From contig LFTC01000066.1 of the NCBI GenBank assembly GCA_001512915.1, positions 37,528 through 101,527 on the forward strand: DNA of 64,000 bases. The letters run 5' to 3'. The position numbers and the translations under genes are program-made. The DNA is from Clostridiales bacterium DTU083 (GTDB lineage: Bacteria; Bacillota; Clostridia; Caldicoprobacterales; DTU083). Below are positions 1-9,514 of the stretch, piece after piece; the stretch's first letter is position 1; each line of letters opens with the position of its first letter. Under the pieces are notes generated by a model that did not search any database, was not told where the DNA came from, and was given only the letters and a program-made list of their open reading frames with translations.

Positions 1-1
1 T

Positions 2-2185
2 GGCAGTAATTCCTCCCGGAGCAGCAATTCAGGCAATAATAAAAGCTCTTCATCCAGCACAGTACCAATCAAGCGGACATTAAGGCTGGGCAGCAGAGGA
101 AGCGATGTAAAAGAGCTGCAGAAAAGGTTAAACGCACTTAAGTTTAATGCAGGCAAAGCGGATGGCATCTTTGGTTCGAAAACATTAAGTGCCGTACGTG
201 CATTCCAAAAATCCCGCGGTCTGGCAATTGATGGCATAGTGGGGCCAAAGACCTTGGCAGCACTATATTCAGGAACCAGTTCATCGCGCTCAAACAAAAC
301 TGAAACTAATCAAAATAATGACGGCCAAAGCAAAACTAATGAAAAGATTACCGCTACCTTAAGGCTTGGAAGCAGGGGAAGCCAGGTGCGGATTCTTCAG
401 AAAAAACTTAATGAGTTAGGGTTTAAGTGCGGCACAGTTGACGGTGTTTTTGGTTCCAAAACACGAAATGCAGTACGTTCATTTCAGAAGGCTCATGGTT
501 TGGCAGTGGATGGAATAGTGGGGCCGAAAACAAGATCTGTATTAAACTCAATTAGTTCCAAGCCTAAACCTTCACCTACTCCAAAACCGAGCCCTTCGCC
601 AAAACCGTCACCAACTCCTAAACCGACGCCTAAGCCTTCGATACCTTTAACTCAGACATTAAAGCGAGGCAGCACAGGCAGCCAGGTTAAAATACTTCAA
701 ACCAGGTTAAATGAGCTGGGATTTAACTGTGGTGCAGTAGACGGTATATTTGGCTCAGCAACGGAAAGTGCGGTAATTCTTTTCCAAGTCGCTTATGGCT
801 TGACTCCTAACGGCATTGTAGATTCGAAGACCAGAACTAAGCTATATGAGGTATCTCCCTCATCTCCGGGAAAAAGAGAATACCCTGCAGCGAATGCCCT
901 GAAAGGTAAAGTAGTAATAATCGATCCCGGCCATGGCGGCTCAGATCCTGGCGCGGTGCGCAACGGAGTAAGGGAAAAGGATCTTGCCCTGGACATAGGG
1001 CTGAAACTTCGAACAATGCTGAAAAAAGCCGGTGCTACAGTTTACATGACAAGAGATGATGATCGATTTGTATCATTATTCTATCGTTCAGCTTATGCCA
1101 ACAAGGTAGTATTGGATCTGGAAATAAAGGAAAAAACCAATGCACTAAATAAAGCAGAAGCTGACAAGAAGGACTATAAAAAACAAATCGATGATCTTAA
1201 TAAACAGATTACCGGGCTGGATAAGTATGACATAGCTCTAAAAGAATTATTAAGCTTGATTGAAGACTTATTTAATAAGCTGGCGAAGGCAGAAGAAAAG
1301 CTTCCAGCAGAAGACCAGGAAACTGCGGGAGATGACGGAACCGAAAATGAACAACCGCAGTATCAAGAGTTGGAAAATTTACTGAAACAACTTGATGATC
1401 AATTAAAAATAGTTAAGGAGAAAGGCGAAGCTTTGCCTGAGAAAATCAAGAAAAATTTCTATCCTGCTGAGGTGAGCGATCTGACAGTAGAAGCCTTGGT
1501 CGAGGCAGGACCTGATTCAAGCCGTATTTTCGAATCCATAAGTGAAAATTTGACTGCTGAAAAGGATAAGGCAGAGAAAGAAAAGAATGCACTAGAAAAA
1601 AAGTTTAATGAAGCTGACAACATGGTTAATACTTATGAAAATGAAATTAGTGAATTACAAGACCTGTTAAAAGGATTCGATTATTATTTTAAGTATCCTG
1701 CTAATAATAATCGGACAGGAATTTATCAATATGGAAAGTCTAATACAGCATCAAGTTATTTGAAAAAAGTAATGGATCTAACCCGAAAAAAATATCAGGA
1801 TAATATTATATTTGTATCCATACATCTAAATTCTACTAATGATGCTGTACAGACGAGTGCTTCCGGAATGTATACTTTCTACAGAGATAATAGTCCTTCT
1901 ACCAATACAAATTATTACAAGAATTATAATGTAGACAAGCGTAAAAGGCTTGCTTCTCTGTTACTGCTTGAAACCAATAAGTCCACCAATTTCAGCAAGA
2001 AACCGTCTGCACCACTCAATGCTGACTTTAGCGTACTGCGGGAAAACAATCTGGTATCAACTTTGGTGGAAGTTGGGTTTATGAATAATCCCAACGATTT
2101 AAAACAGGTTGTAAAGGATTCAGTCCGCGAAGATGTTGCCTATGGTTTGTTAAAGGGTATAGTAGCGTATTTTAAGAGCAAGTAA
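2..2185 (+). CDS. N-acetylmuramoyl-L-alanine amidase (Amidase_3) with three PG_binding_1 repeats; 5' end truncated by window start
   Basis: Frame is open from base 2. Three repeats of the type 'LRLGSRGSxVxxLQKxLNxLxFxxGxxDGxFGSKTxxAVxxFQ'. Amidase_3 motifs IDPGHGGSDPGA, REKDLALDI, FVSIHLNS and LVEVGFMNNPND. Confidence 0.93.
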   Translation, partial: GSNSSRSSNSGNNKSSSSSTVPIKRTLRLGSRGSDVKELQKRLNALKFNAGKADGIFGSKTLSAVRAFQKSRGLAIDGIVGPKTLAALYSGTSSSRSNKTETNQNNDGQSKTNEKITATLRLGSRGSQVRILQKKLNELGFKCGTVDGVFGSKTRNAVRSFQKAHGLAVDGIVGPKTRSVLNSISSKPKPSPTPKPSPSPKPSPTPKPTPKPSIPLTQTLKRGSTGSQVKILQTRLNELGFNCGAVDGIFGSATESAVILFQVAYGLTPNGIVDSKTRTKLYEVSPSSPGKREYPAANALKGKVVIIDPGHGGSDPGAVRNGVREKDLALDIGLKLRTMLKKAGATVYMTRDDDRFVSLFYRSAYANKVVLDLEIKEKTNALNKAEADKKDYKKQIDDLNKQITGLDKYDIALKELLSLIEDLFNKLAKAEEKLPAEDQETAGDDGTENEQPQYQELENLLKQLDDQLKIVKEKGEALPEKIKKNFYPAEVSDLTVEALVEAGPDSSRIFESISENLTAEKDKAEKEKNALEKKFNEADNMVNTYENEISELQDLLKGFDYYFKYPANNNRTGIYQYGKSNTASSYLKKVMDLTRKKYQDNIIFVSIHLNSTNDAVQTSASGMYTFYRDNSPSTNTNYYKNYNVDKRKRLASLLLLETNKSTNFSKKPSAPLNADFSVLRENNLVSTLVEVGFMNNPNDLKQVVKDSVREDVAYGLLKGIVAYFKSK

Positions 2186-2204
2186 CAGTAAAGTAAATAA
2201 TATT

Positions 2205-2234
2205 GCCCCATTCTTATAATGGGGCGCTTTTTTT
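2205..2234 (+). terminator. intrinsic terminator after the amidase gene
   Basis: GCCCCATT-CTTAT-AATGGGGC followed by GCTTTTTTTG. Confidence 0.85.
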
Positions 2235-3470
2235 GAGTTTAAATCTATCACTTCTGTTGTTTATCAAGGATAAGAGTGCAGAGCAGAGAAAGAATACGCC
2301 TGTCTGATCAATTATTCCTTTGCGGTTCCAATTAAAATCTTGATTTGATGTTGTAATATATATACGTTTAGGGAAAACAGTATTAAATCCAGGTTGTTTT
2401 TTAATATTTGATTGTATAGTTCGGGACAATTTTACCCACCTGATAAGTTTTTTGATTTCATTATCATGTGCTCGGTGATATGATCCTAAAAGCAATTCCA
2501 GGTAAACATCGAGAATCTTGTTTATGGTGTTTGTCTGTTCGGATTTATTAAAAGAATAATGAGATGCCCTGTTCAAAAAACTTAATAATGCACCAACATC
2601 AAAAGCGTTATAACTAATAATCCTGGGTTTAAATACATATATTCCATTATTTTCATTGTATAGCATTCTGTGCAATTTTAAATATACTGAAAATATTTCT
2701 TCCAAAATATAATCCAGCTGTATAAAAGGGAAAGCTTGAAGAAGAGCATCCATAACGAAAAACTGCCGGCCAGGCGGAAGGAGGGCATAATCGGCTGTAT
2801 TGAAACAAAAAAGTCCGTTTCTGCTTTTTCTATTAAGCACTTCAAGTGCCAGAGATGTTAAAAAATCATTTCTATAATCAAAATGAATACGATTAAGCCA
2901 GGCCGAAACACCTCTTAAAATATCAGCCAGTTCCATTGTGTTTACAATGCCCGGATCCAAATCGTTTGTTAAGTTTAAATAAATTTCTTTTAAGACCGGG
3001 ATAAAGTCAGGAAAATCTTCCTTTTCAAGTCCATCAGGAATAAAATATGAACCGCCTTCAAGAACAGCAGACTTTTCTCCAAAATCGCACTTGTTTTTTT
3101 CCATATATTCTATGCAAAACATTAACTGCAATGCTGCTGAACTTTTCAATTCAAGATATAGTGAAGGGTTTGAAAGAAGTGATGATGTATTATAATTGGA
3201 TAAAATATTGGATAGGCGGGACATAGTTTGGATACTGTATCCGGTTGTTTTGATACATGGTCTGCCCGCTTCTCTGGTTTCTCTAATATATGAAAAGGAT
3301 GCTTTATCATACCATGATATTACCGGCGGTATCGGCATCTCTCTTATATAACGGTATTCTGTATCTTTCCACTTTATCAGACGTAAAGCGGCATTCGACA
3401 AATAATGAAGAGAAAGTGCCTGTATTATTACAAAATCAAGCACCGGGTCGCCCGTAATTGCAATAAACAT
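2214..3470 (-). CDS. conserved hypothetical protein (418 aa), family not recognised
   Basis: Long single ORF on the minus strand in a region with no competing plus-strand ORF; convergent with the amidase. Confidence 0.7.
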   Translation of the reverse strand: MFIAITGDPVLDFVIIQALSLHYLSNAALRLIKWKDTEYRYIREMPIPPVISWYDKASFSYIRETREAGRPCIKTTGYSIQTMSRLSNILSNYNTSSLLSNPSLYLELKSSAALQLMFCIEYMEKNKCDFGEKSAVLEGGSYFIPDGLEKEDFPDFIPVLKEIYLNLTNDLDPGIVNTMELADILRGVSAWLNRIHFDYRNDFLTSLALEVLNRKSRNGLFCFNTADYALLPPGRQFFVMDALLQAFPFIQLDYILEEIFSVYLKLHRMLYNENNGIYVFKPRIISYNAFDVGALLSFLNRASHYSFNKSEQTNTINKILDVYLELLLGSYHRAHDNEIKKLIRWVKLSRTIQSNIKKQPGFNTVFPKRIYITTSNQDFNWNRKGIIDQTGVFFLCSALLSLINNRSDRFKLKKSAPL

Positions 3471-3574
3471 AATCCGGCCTCCTGTAAGTATATTGTTACA
3501 TTATGAATATGCAGCCAGATTATGATATAGTAGTTCTATTAATTTATGCTTAAGCAAACTTTATTTTCAAATAC

Positions 3575-3604
3575 TTGCAAACAATGATACTGCTGGGCTA
3601 TAAT
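3575..3604 (+). promoter_or_regulatory. putative sigma-A promoter of the yicC-remA-gmk operon
   Basis: TTGCAA - 18 bp - TATAAT, about 75 nt upstream of yicC. Confidence 0.55.
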
Positions 3605-3673
3605 ACTATGAAGGACCACTTTGCGATGAGAATGCTGCATAATTATTAGCAAAAAAAGGAAGGATGAAGGCTC

Positions 3674-4552
3674 TTGGTTATGAGCATGACCGGATTCGGC
3701 ACAGGTAAGGCTGAAGGCAACAATCGCGAGATAACAATTGAGTTAAAAACTGTGAACAATCGTTATCTTGATATCAATCTGCGAATGCCAAGAGCTCTTT
3801 CTGTATTAGAAGAAAGTTTAAGAAAAAGAATTCAGCAAAAAATTGCCAGAGGCCGTGTAGAAGTCTATATTTCTTATCAAAACAACTCCCAGGAACAGGT
3901 TTCTGTATCAGTAAATGAACCTGTAGCTGAAGCATACTATAAAGCACTCACAGCCCTGGCTGGCAAGTTCCAATTGGATATGAAACCGGATTTGGGGGTT
4001 TTAGCAGATATTGACGATATTTTTATCGTCGAAAAGCCGGAAGAAGATGAAGAGCTGCTCAAAGAGCTTTTGTTTTCTGCACTGGATGAAGCTTTGAATG
4101 CAGTTATTAAAATGCGCAAGCAAGAGGGCAGCTTTTTAGCTGAAGATCTGAAGCAGCGCAGCCTTCGCATTGAGAACATGGTTAAGCAAATAGAACAACG
4201 TTCTTCTGTTGTTGTGGAAGAATATAGACAAAAATTGGAGCAAAGGCTGAAAGAGATGTTAAACAATACAGAGTTGGATGAAGCGCGCTTTCAGGCGGAG
4301 GTAGTCTATTTTGCCGACAGGTCAAATATCACGGAAGAAATTGTACGCATAAGAAGCCACTTGGATCAATTGCGTCAAACCTTAGAATCAGGCGGCAGTA
4401 TTGGCCGCAAGCTGGATTTTATCGTACAGGAATTGAATCGGGAAACCAACACTATTGGATCTAAGTCATCTGATGTTATTATAGCAAACTATGTGGTTGA
4501 AATTAAAAGTGAACTTGAGAAGATTCGGGAACAGGTTCAAAATATTGAATGA
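3674..4552 (+). CDS. yicC: YicC/YloC-family endoribonuclease
   Basis: N-terminal MSMTGFG and C-terminal [24 protein letters not shown] are hallmarks of YicC/YloC. Confidence 0.95.
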   Translation: MVMSMTGFGTGKAEGNNREITIELKTVNNRYLDINLRMPRALSVLEESLRKRIQQKIARGRVEVYISYQNNSQEQVSVSVNEPVAEAYYKALTALAGKFQLDMKPDLGVLADIDDIFIVEKPEEDEELLKELLFSALDEALNAVIKMRKQEGSFLAEDLKQRSLRIENMVKQIEQRSSVVVEEYRQKLEQRLKEMLNNTELDEARFQAEVVYFADRSNITEEIVRIRSHLDQLRQTLESGGSIGRKLDFIVQELNRETNTIGSKSSDVIIANYVVEIKSELEKIREQVQNIE

Positions 4553-4578
4553 TGAAAAAGGAAAGCAGGGATATAATC

Positions 4579-4839
4579 ATGGGGATCAGACTAATTAATG
4601 TAGGCTTTGGCAATATAGTATCAGCTAACCGAATTATTGCCATAGTAAGCCCTGAATCGGCTCCTATTAAGAGAATTATACAGGATGCCAGGGACAGAGG
4701 CATGCTGATCGATGCAACTTACGGGCGGAGAACCAGAGCTGTCATTGTAACCGATAGTGATCATGTGATTCTTTCAGCCGTTCAACCTGAAACTGTAGCT
4801 CACCGCCTTCATTCCAGGGAACCGGGCCTTGAAGAATAG
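4579..4839 (+). CDS. remA: RemA/DUF370 family regulatory protein
   Basis: [56 protein letters not shown]; start refined to the ATG at 4579. Confidence 0.92.
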   Translation: MGIRLINVGFGNIVSANRIIAIVSPESAPIKRIIQDARDRGMLIDATYGRRTRAVIVTDSDHVILSAVQPETVAHRLHSREPGLEE

Positions 4840-4880
4840 TATTTACAATTAATTATAGTAGTTCTTGAAAGGATAAAGAT

Positions 4881-5492
4881 ATGAAGAAAAAAGGATTGCT
4901 AATTGTAATTTCGGGTCCTTCGGGTGCTGGTAAAGGCACAGTTTGCAAAGAATGGCTTAAAAGAAACCCTGAAGCAGTTCTTTCTGTTTCGGCTACAACC
5001 AGAAAGCCCAGACCTATGGAGGTCGATGGAGTTAATTATTTTTTCATCAGCCGGGAAGAGTTTGAAAAGATGATTGAAGATAATGAGTTCTTAGAATATG
5101 CCGAAGTGTATGGCAATTATTACGGCACTCCCAGAAGGTTTGTTCAGGAAAAGTTAATGGAAGGAAAGGATGTTATCCTGGAGATTGACATTCAGGGAGC
5201 CCTGCAGGTGAAAGAACGGTTTGATGATGGTGTGTTTATCTTTATTATTCCACCTACGATGGAAGAATTGAAGAGGCGGATTGTAAAACGAGGAACAGAA
5301 GATCCTGACGTTATTTTGCAGCGTTTTACCAGTGCCTTTGAGGAAATCAACTTTATAAAACGTTACAATTACGTTGTGGTTAATGACCAGGTAGAAGAAG
5401 CGGTTCGAAAAATCGATGCAATTGTTCTTGCTGAAAAATGCCGTGTTGATCGTAATAATTACTTAATAATGTATCTGAAAGGAGAGATATAG
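4881..5492 (+). CDS. gmk: guanylate kinase
   Basis: SGPSGAGKGTVCKEW P-loop, TTRKPRPMEVDGVNYFF. Confidence 0.97.
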   Translation: MKKKGLLIVISGPSGAGKGTVCKEWLKRNPEAVLSVSATTRKPRPMEVDGVNYFFISREEFEKMIEDNEFLEYAEVYGNYYGTPRRFVQEKLMEGKDVILEIDIQGALQVKERFDDGVFIFIIPPTMEELKRRIVKRGTEDPDVILQRFTSAFEEINFIKRYNYVVVNDQVEEAVRKIDAIVLAEKCRVDRNNYLIMYLKGEI

Positions 5493-5696
5493 GTGATATA
5501 CCCGACCTTAAAAACCTTAATGGAAAAGGTTGATAGTAAATACTCTTTAGTTGTAGCAGTAGCAAAGCGCGCAAGACAGCTTGTTTCAGGCGCATCTCCA
5601 TTAATTGATGAGGAAAACGCTAACGACAGGCCTGTAACTACTGCTGTTAGAGAAATTGAATCAGGCGCAGTTACGTATAAACATATGAAAAAGTAA
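5493..5696 (+). CDS. rpoZ: DNA-directed RNA polymerase omega subunit
   Basis: Short ORF directly after gmk with SKYSLVVAVAKRARQL and KPVTTAVREI-like (RPVTTAVREIESG) motifs. Confidence 0.93.
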   Translation: MIYPTLKTLMEKVDSKYSLVVAVAKRARQLVSGASPLIDEENANDRPVTTAVREIESGAVTYKHMKK

Positions 5697-5704
5697 GCGG
5701 CTAG

Positions 5705-5727
5705 AAAGGTACTTAGTACCTTTTTTT
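5705..5727 (+). terminator. intrinsic terminator between rpoZ and priA
   Basis: AAAGGTAC-TTA-GTACCTTTTTTT. Confidence 0.7.
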
Positions 5728-5764
5728 ATTGCCGTTATGTTAAAGTTCAGGAAGGAGTGAGCAA

Positions 5765-8014
5765 GTGGAAAAGAGTAAATATGCGGGCGTAGTTGTGGAC
5801 CAGATACACCCTTCCTTGGATAAAATATTTCATTACGAAATTCCGGATCATCTTTATAGCTGTATCCAGCCAGGTGTCCGTGTACAGGTTCCATTTGGGT
5901 CACGCAGTCTGCAAGGATATGTTCTTTCTTTGGAAGATAAAATTGATTTTCCTGAAGAAAAAATTAAACCTATTAAAAAAGTGCTTGATCCAAAGCCTGC
6001 ACTTCCCAAATCATTGATTCCTTTGATTTTCTGGATGAAGGAAGAATATCATTGCTTGTTTATTGAAGCGATTCGTTGTTTCATTCCTCCCGGATTGCGT
6101 ATGAATATCAAGGAGAAGACGCATAAAATAATAGTTTTGGAAGATACTGATGCCTTGGACGATTGGATAAAAACTGTGGAAAAACGTTCATCTGGCATGG
6201 CATCTATACTCAGGATGCTTGAGCAGAATAAATCCATGCCTTTAGAGGAACTGTTAGACCTTTCAGGTGCATCACGGTCCAGTGTTCAGTCGTTGCTGAA
6301 ACGAGGGTATATACGAATTGAGGAAGAGGAAACATACAGGGATCCATGGCCTGTTGACCTTAGACCGATCCAGCCTCCTGAATTGACATCTGAACAGTTA
6401 TATGCAGTCCGGATGATTGAGAATTGTTTAGAAAAACAAAGAGGCACTGTTCTTCTGTTTGGTGTTACTGGCAGCGGCAAAACAGAAGTGTATATGAAGG
6501 CGGCAGAGGAAGCTGTATCATTAGGCAAACAAGTTATTGTACTAGTGCCTGAAATTTCTCTGACGCCGCAGACGGTAGGCAGGTTTAAAAGCAGGTTCGG
6601 AGATAAAGTGGCAATTCTGCACAGCCGTTTATCAATAGGTGAGCGATATGACGAATGGCGCAGGATAAGGACCAATGAAGTTACTATTGTGGTGGGCGCC
6701 AGATCAGCCATATTTGCTCCCCTTGAAAGGCTGGGATTAATTATAATAGATGAGGCACAGGAAGAAAGCTATAAATCAGAAGTCCGCCCCAGATATCATG
6801 CAAAGGAGGTTGCGGCCAAGCGATGTGAACTGGAAGGAGCGGTACTGGTTCTTGGCAGTGCAACTCCCAGTTTGGAGGATTATTACAAGGCTGTAAAAGG
6901 TGATTATAAGCTGGCAGAAATAAAACATAGAATCGATCATCAATCAATGCCCCGGGTTGAAATGGTAGACATGCGGCGGGAATTGGAAATGGGCAATCAC
7001 AACATGATAAGCAATAAGTTGTATAATGCTATTGAGCAGGTATTGAATAGGCATGAACAAGCTATTTTGCTTATTAACCGCAGAGGATATGCATATTTTG
7101 TTTCCTGCAGAAGTTGCGGGCATGTGATTAGATGTCGCAATTGTGATATATCACTTACATATCACATTAGCGATGATGCTTTAAAATGCCATTATTGTGG
7201 TTACAGAGAAGCTTATCCCATTATTTGCCCTGAATGCAGGAGTAAGAAAATCAAGCATTTTGGCGCTGGGACACAAAGGATAGAAGAAGAACTGTATAGG
7301 CTGTTTCCTTCAGTTAGGCTGCTTAGAATGGATGCCGACACCACCGGCCGTAAAGGAGCTCACCAGCGTATCCTGGAAGCCTTTAAAAGTCAGACATACG
7401 ATATACTATTGGGCACACAAATGGTAGCCAAGGGGTTGGATTTTCCGAATGTAACGCTGGTAGGAGTCCTGGCGGCAGATACCGCCTTAAATCTTCCTGA
7501 TTACCGGAGCAGCGAAAGAACCTTCCAATTAATCACACAAGTGGCCGGACGTGCGGGACGCGGATATAAACCCGGCCGGGTTATAGTCCAAACCTATCAG
7601 CCGGAACACTATGCTTTCCACTACGCTGCCAATCATGACTATATCGGCTTTTATAACCGGGAAATCCAAATACGTCGGCAATTCTCTTATCCCCCGTTTG
7701 CTCATATTATAAAAATTTTATTAATGGGTGAGGATGAAAATAATATAATACATATATCAAAAAATATGGTAGAATGGCTGAAGAAAAGGATTGGAGATGA
7801 TAAGCAGCTTAAAGAAGGATTGCTGGACTTAGGTGCATATTCTGCTCCAATTGAAAGAATAAAAAGGAAGTACAGATGGCAGGTTTTGATGCGTATTCAT
7901 ACGAATGAAATATACCGAAACGCTTACCATCGTCTTTGTAATGAATTAATAAATAAGTTTTATGATGATGATTATTCTTTGTCTTTGGACTTTAATCCAA
8001 TTACATTATTATAG
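5765..8014 (+). CDS. priA: primosomal protein N' (PriA helicase)
   Basis: GVTGSGKTEVYMKA, DEAQEESYKSE, zinc-binding CxxC repeats (CRSCGHVIRCRNCD, CHYCGYREAYPIICPEC), GTQMVAKGLDFPNVTLVG. Confidence 0.97.
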   Translation: MEKSKYAGVVVDQIHPSLDKIFHYEIPDHLYSCIQPGVRVQVPFGSRSLQGYVLSLEDKIDFPEEKIKPIKKVLDPKPALPKSLIPLIFWMKEEYHCLFIEAIRCFIPPGLRMNIKEKTHKIIVLEDTDALDDWIKTVEKRSSGMASILRMLEQNKSMPLEELLDLSGASRSSVQSLLKRGYIRIEEEETYRDPWPVDLRPIQPPELTSEQLYAVRMIENCLEKQRGTVLLFGVTGSGKTEVYMKAAEEAVSLGKQVIVLVPEISLTPQTVGRFKSRFGDKVAILHSRLSIGERYDEWRRIRTNEVTIVVGARSAIFAPLERLGLIIIDEAQEESYKSEVRPRYHAKEVAAKRCELEGAVLVLGSATPSLEDYYKAVKGDYKLAEIKHRIDHQSMPRVEMVDMRRELEMGNHNMISNKLYNAIEQVLNRHEQAILLINRRGYAYFVSCRSCGHVIRCRNCDISLTYHISDDALKCHYCGYREAYPIICPECRSKKIKHFGAGTQRIEEELYRLFPSVRLLRMDADTTGRKGAHQRILEAFKSQTYDILLGTQMVAKGLDFPNVTLVGVLAADTALNLPDYRSSERTFQLITQVAGRAGRGYKPGRVIVQTYQPEHYAFHYAANHDYIGFYNREIQIRRQFSYPPFAHIIKILLMGEDENNIIHISKNMVEWLKKRIGDDKQLKEGLLDLGAYSAPIERIKRKYRWQVLMRIHTNEIYRNAYHRLCNELINKFYDDDYSLSLDFNPITLL

Positions 8015-8029
8015 AAAGAGTTGATAAAT

Positions 8030-8506
8030 ATGGCCTTAAGGCAGATTAAAGATTATATGAAAGATGATGTTCTCAGAAAAAAAGCCAAATATGTGGAGAA
8101 AATTGATGCGAGAGTACAGACTCTGGTCGACGATATGATAGAGACAATGTATCATGCCGATGGCGTAGGATTGGCTGCTCCCCAGGTAGGTGTTTTGAAG
8201 CGGATAATAGTCATAGATGTTGGAGAAGGGGTGCATGTTTTGATCAATCCTGAGATAATTGAAGAAAAGGGAGAACAAACTGATTATGAGGGTTGTTTAA
8301 GCGTCCCCGGAGTAAGGGCACAGGTAAAACGGCCGGAAGAGGTGCTTGTTAGAGCTTTGGATCGTGACGGCAATGAGGTTGAAATCAGGGGAAACGGCCT
8401 TATGGCAAGAGCATTATGTCATGAGATTGATCATCTAAATGGCGTATTATTCTTAGACAGGGCTGTTCCCGGAACTGTGATAAGAGAATCAAATGAAATG
8501 GAATAA
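8030..8506 (+). CDS. def: peptide deformylase
   Basis: GVGLAAPQVG, EGCLSVPG, HEIDHLNGVLF motifs. Confidence 0.97.
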   Translation: MALRQIKDYMKDDVLRKKAKYVEKIDARVQTLVDDMIETMYHADGVGLAAPQVGVLKRIIVIDVGEGVHVLINPEIIEEKGEQTDYEGCLSVPGVRAQVKRPEEVLVRALDRDGNEVEIRGNGLMARALCHEIDHLNGVLFLDRAVPGTVIRESNEME

Positions 8507-8538
8507 ATAATGCTGATTGTGATTGGAGGTCTGTTGGC

Positions 8539-9495
8539 GTGCTAAAATTTATATTTATGGGTACCCCCGAGTTCGCACTTCCTGCCCTGGAATCTGTTAA
8601 GAGCAGCGGACACAAACTTTTGGCAGTAGTAACACAGCCAGACAGGCCAAAAGGCCGCGGGCATCAGCTTGCCCCGCCTCCTGTTAAAGTTTGGGCAGAT
8701 AACAATCAGGTTCCGGTATTACAACCAGATAAAATAAAAGGAAACAAAGAATTTATTAAACATGTAAGCAACCTGGATCCTGATTTGATAATTACTTGTG
8801 CTTATGGACAGATATTGCCCAGCGAACTTCTGAACATCCCCTCTTTAGGATGCATTAATATACACGCTTCACTGCTTCCTGAATATAGGGGAGCTTCGCC
8901 AATCCAGCAGGCTTTGATTGATGGAAAGGAAAAGACAGGTATTACTATTTTTTATATGGATGAAGGAATGGATACAGGCGATATAATAATACAGAAAGAA
9001 TTAGAAATACATCCTGATGAAAATGCGGGAGAGTTGCATGATCGTTTGTCTGAACTTGGCGGGAAGCTGCTTACTGATGTAATAAAAATGTTTGAAAAAG
9101 GAAAGCCAGAAGGCATACCACAGGATGACGATAAGGCAACCTATTGCGGCAAAATCGATAAATCCATGGGTGAGATTTCATGGGATCAACCGGCATATGT
9201 TATTCGTAATTTGATCAGAGGTTTGACACCTTGGCCGGGTGCATATACCTTTATAAACCAGGGTAAACGCTTAAAAATATGGAAAGCAATTGTGGAGACA
9301 GAGGATTCATCTAATCAAAGGCATACACCGGGAACTGTCATTAAGGCAGATCAAAGCTATGGATTACAGGTAGCTTGCGGCCAAGGTATTATTCGGATAG
9401 TTGAGTTGCAGGAACAAGGCGGAAGGCGTATGTCGGATGTTGATTATTTAAGGGGCAATCTCATAAAAACAGGTACAAAATTTGGCAGAGCATAA
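8539..9495 (+). CDS. fmt: methionyl-tRNA formyltransferase
   Basis: FMGTPEFALPAL, INIHASLLPEYRGASPIQQALIDG. Confidence 0.97.
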   Translation: MLKFIFMGTPEFALPALESVKSSGHKLLAVVTQPDRPKGRGHQLAPPPVKVWADNNQVPVLQPDKIKGNKEFIKHVSNLDPDLIITCAYGQILPSELLNIPSLGCINIHASLLPEYRGASPIQQALIDGKEKTGITIFYMDEGMDTGDIIIQKELEIHPDENAGELHDRLSELGGKLLTDVIKMFEKGKPEGIPQDDDKATYCGKIDKSMGEISWDQPAYVIRNLIRGLTPWPGAYTFINQGKRLKIWKAIVETEDSSNQRHTPGTVIKADQSYGLQVACGQGIIRIVELQEQGGRRMSDVDYLRGNLIKTGTKFGRA

Positions 9496-9514
9496 TATAA
9501 GCAGGTTTTAAGAG

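Noticed and set aside
556-650. Short repeated CCxAAAxCCx units suggestive of a repeat array/CRISPR
   Set aside because: In-frame low-complexity codons for a Lys-Pro-Ser/Thr linker between PG-binding domains; no conserved repeat-spacer architecture.
5705-5727. Possible FapR-like palindrome (GGTACTTAGTACC)
   Set aside because: Only a partial match to the FapR box; the hairpin plus T7 tract is better explained as an intrinsic terminator.
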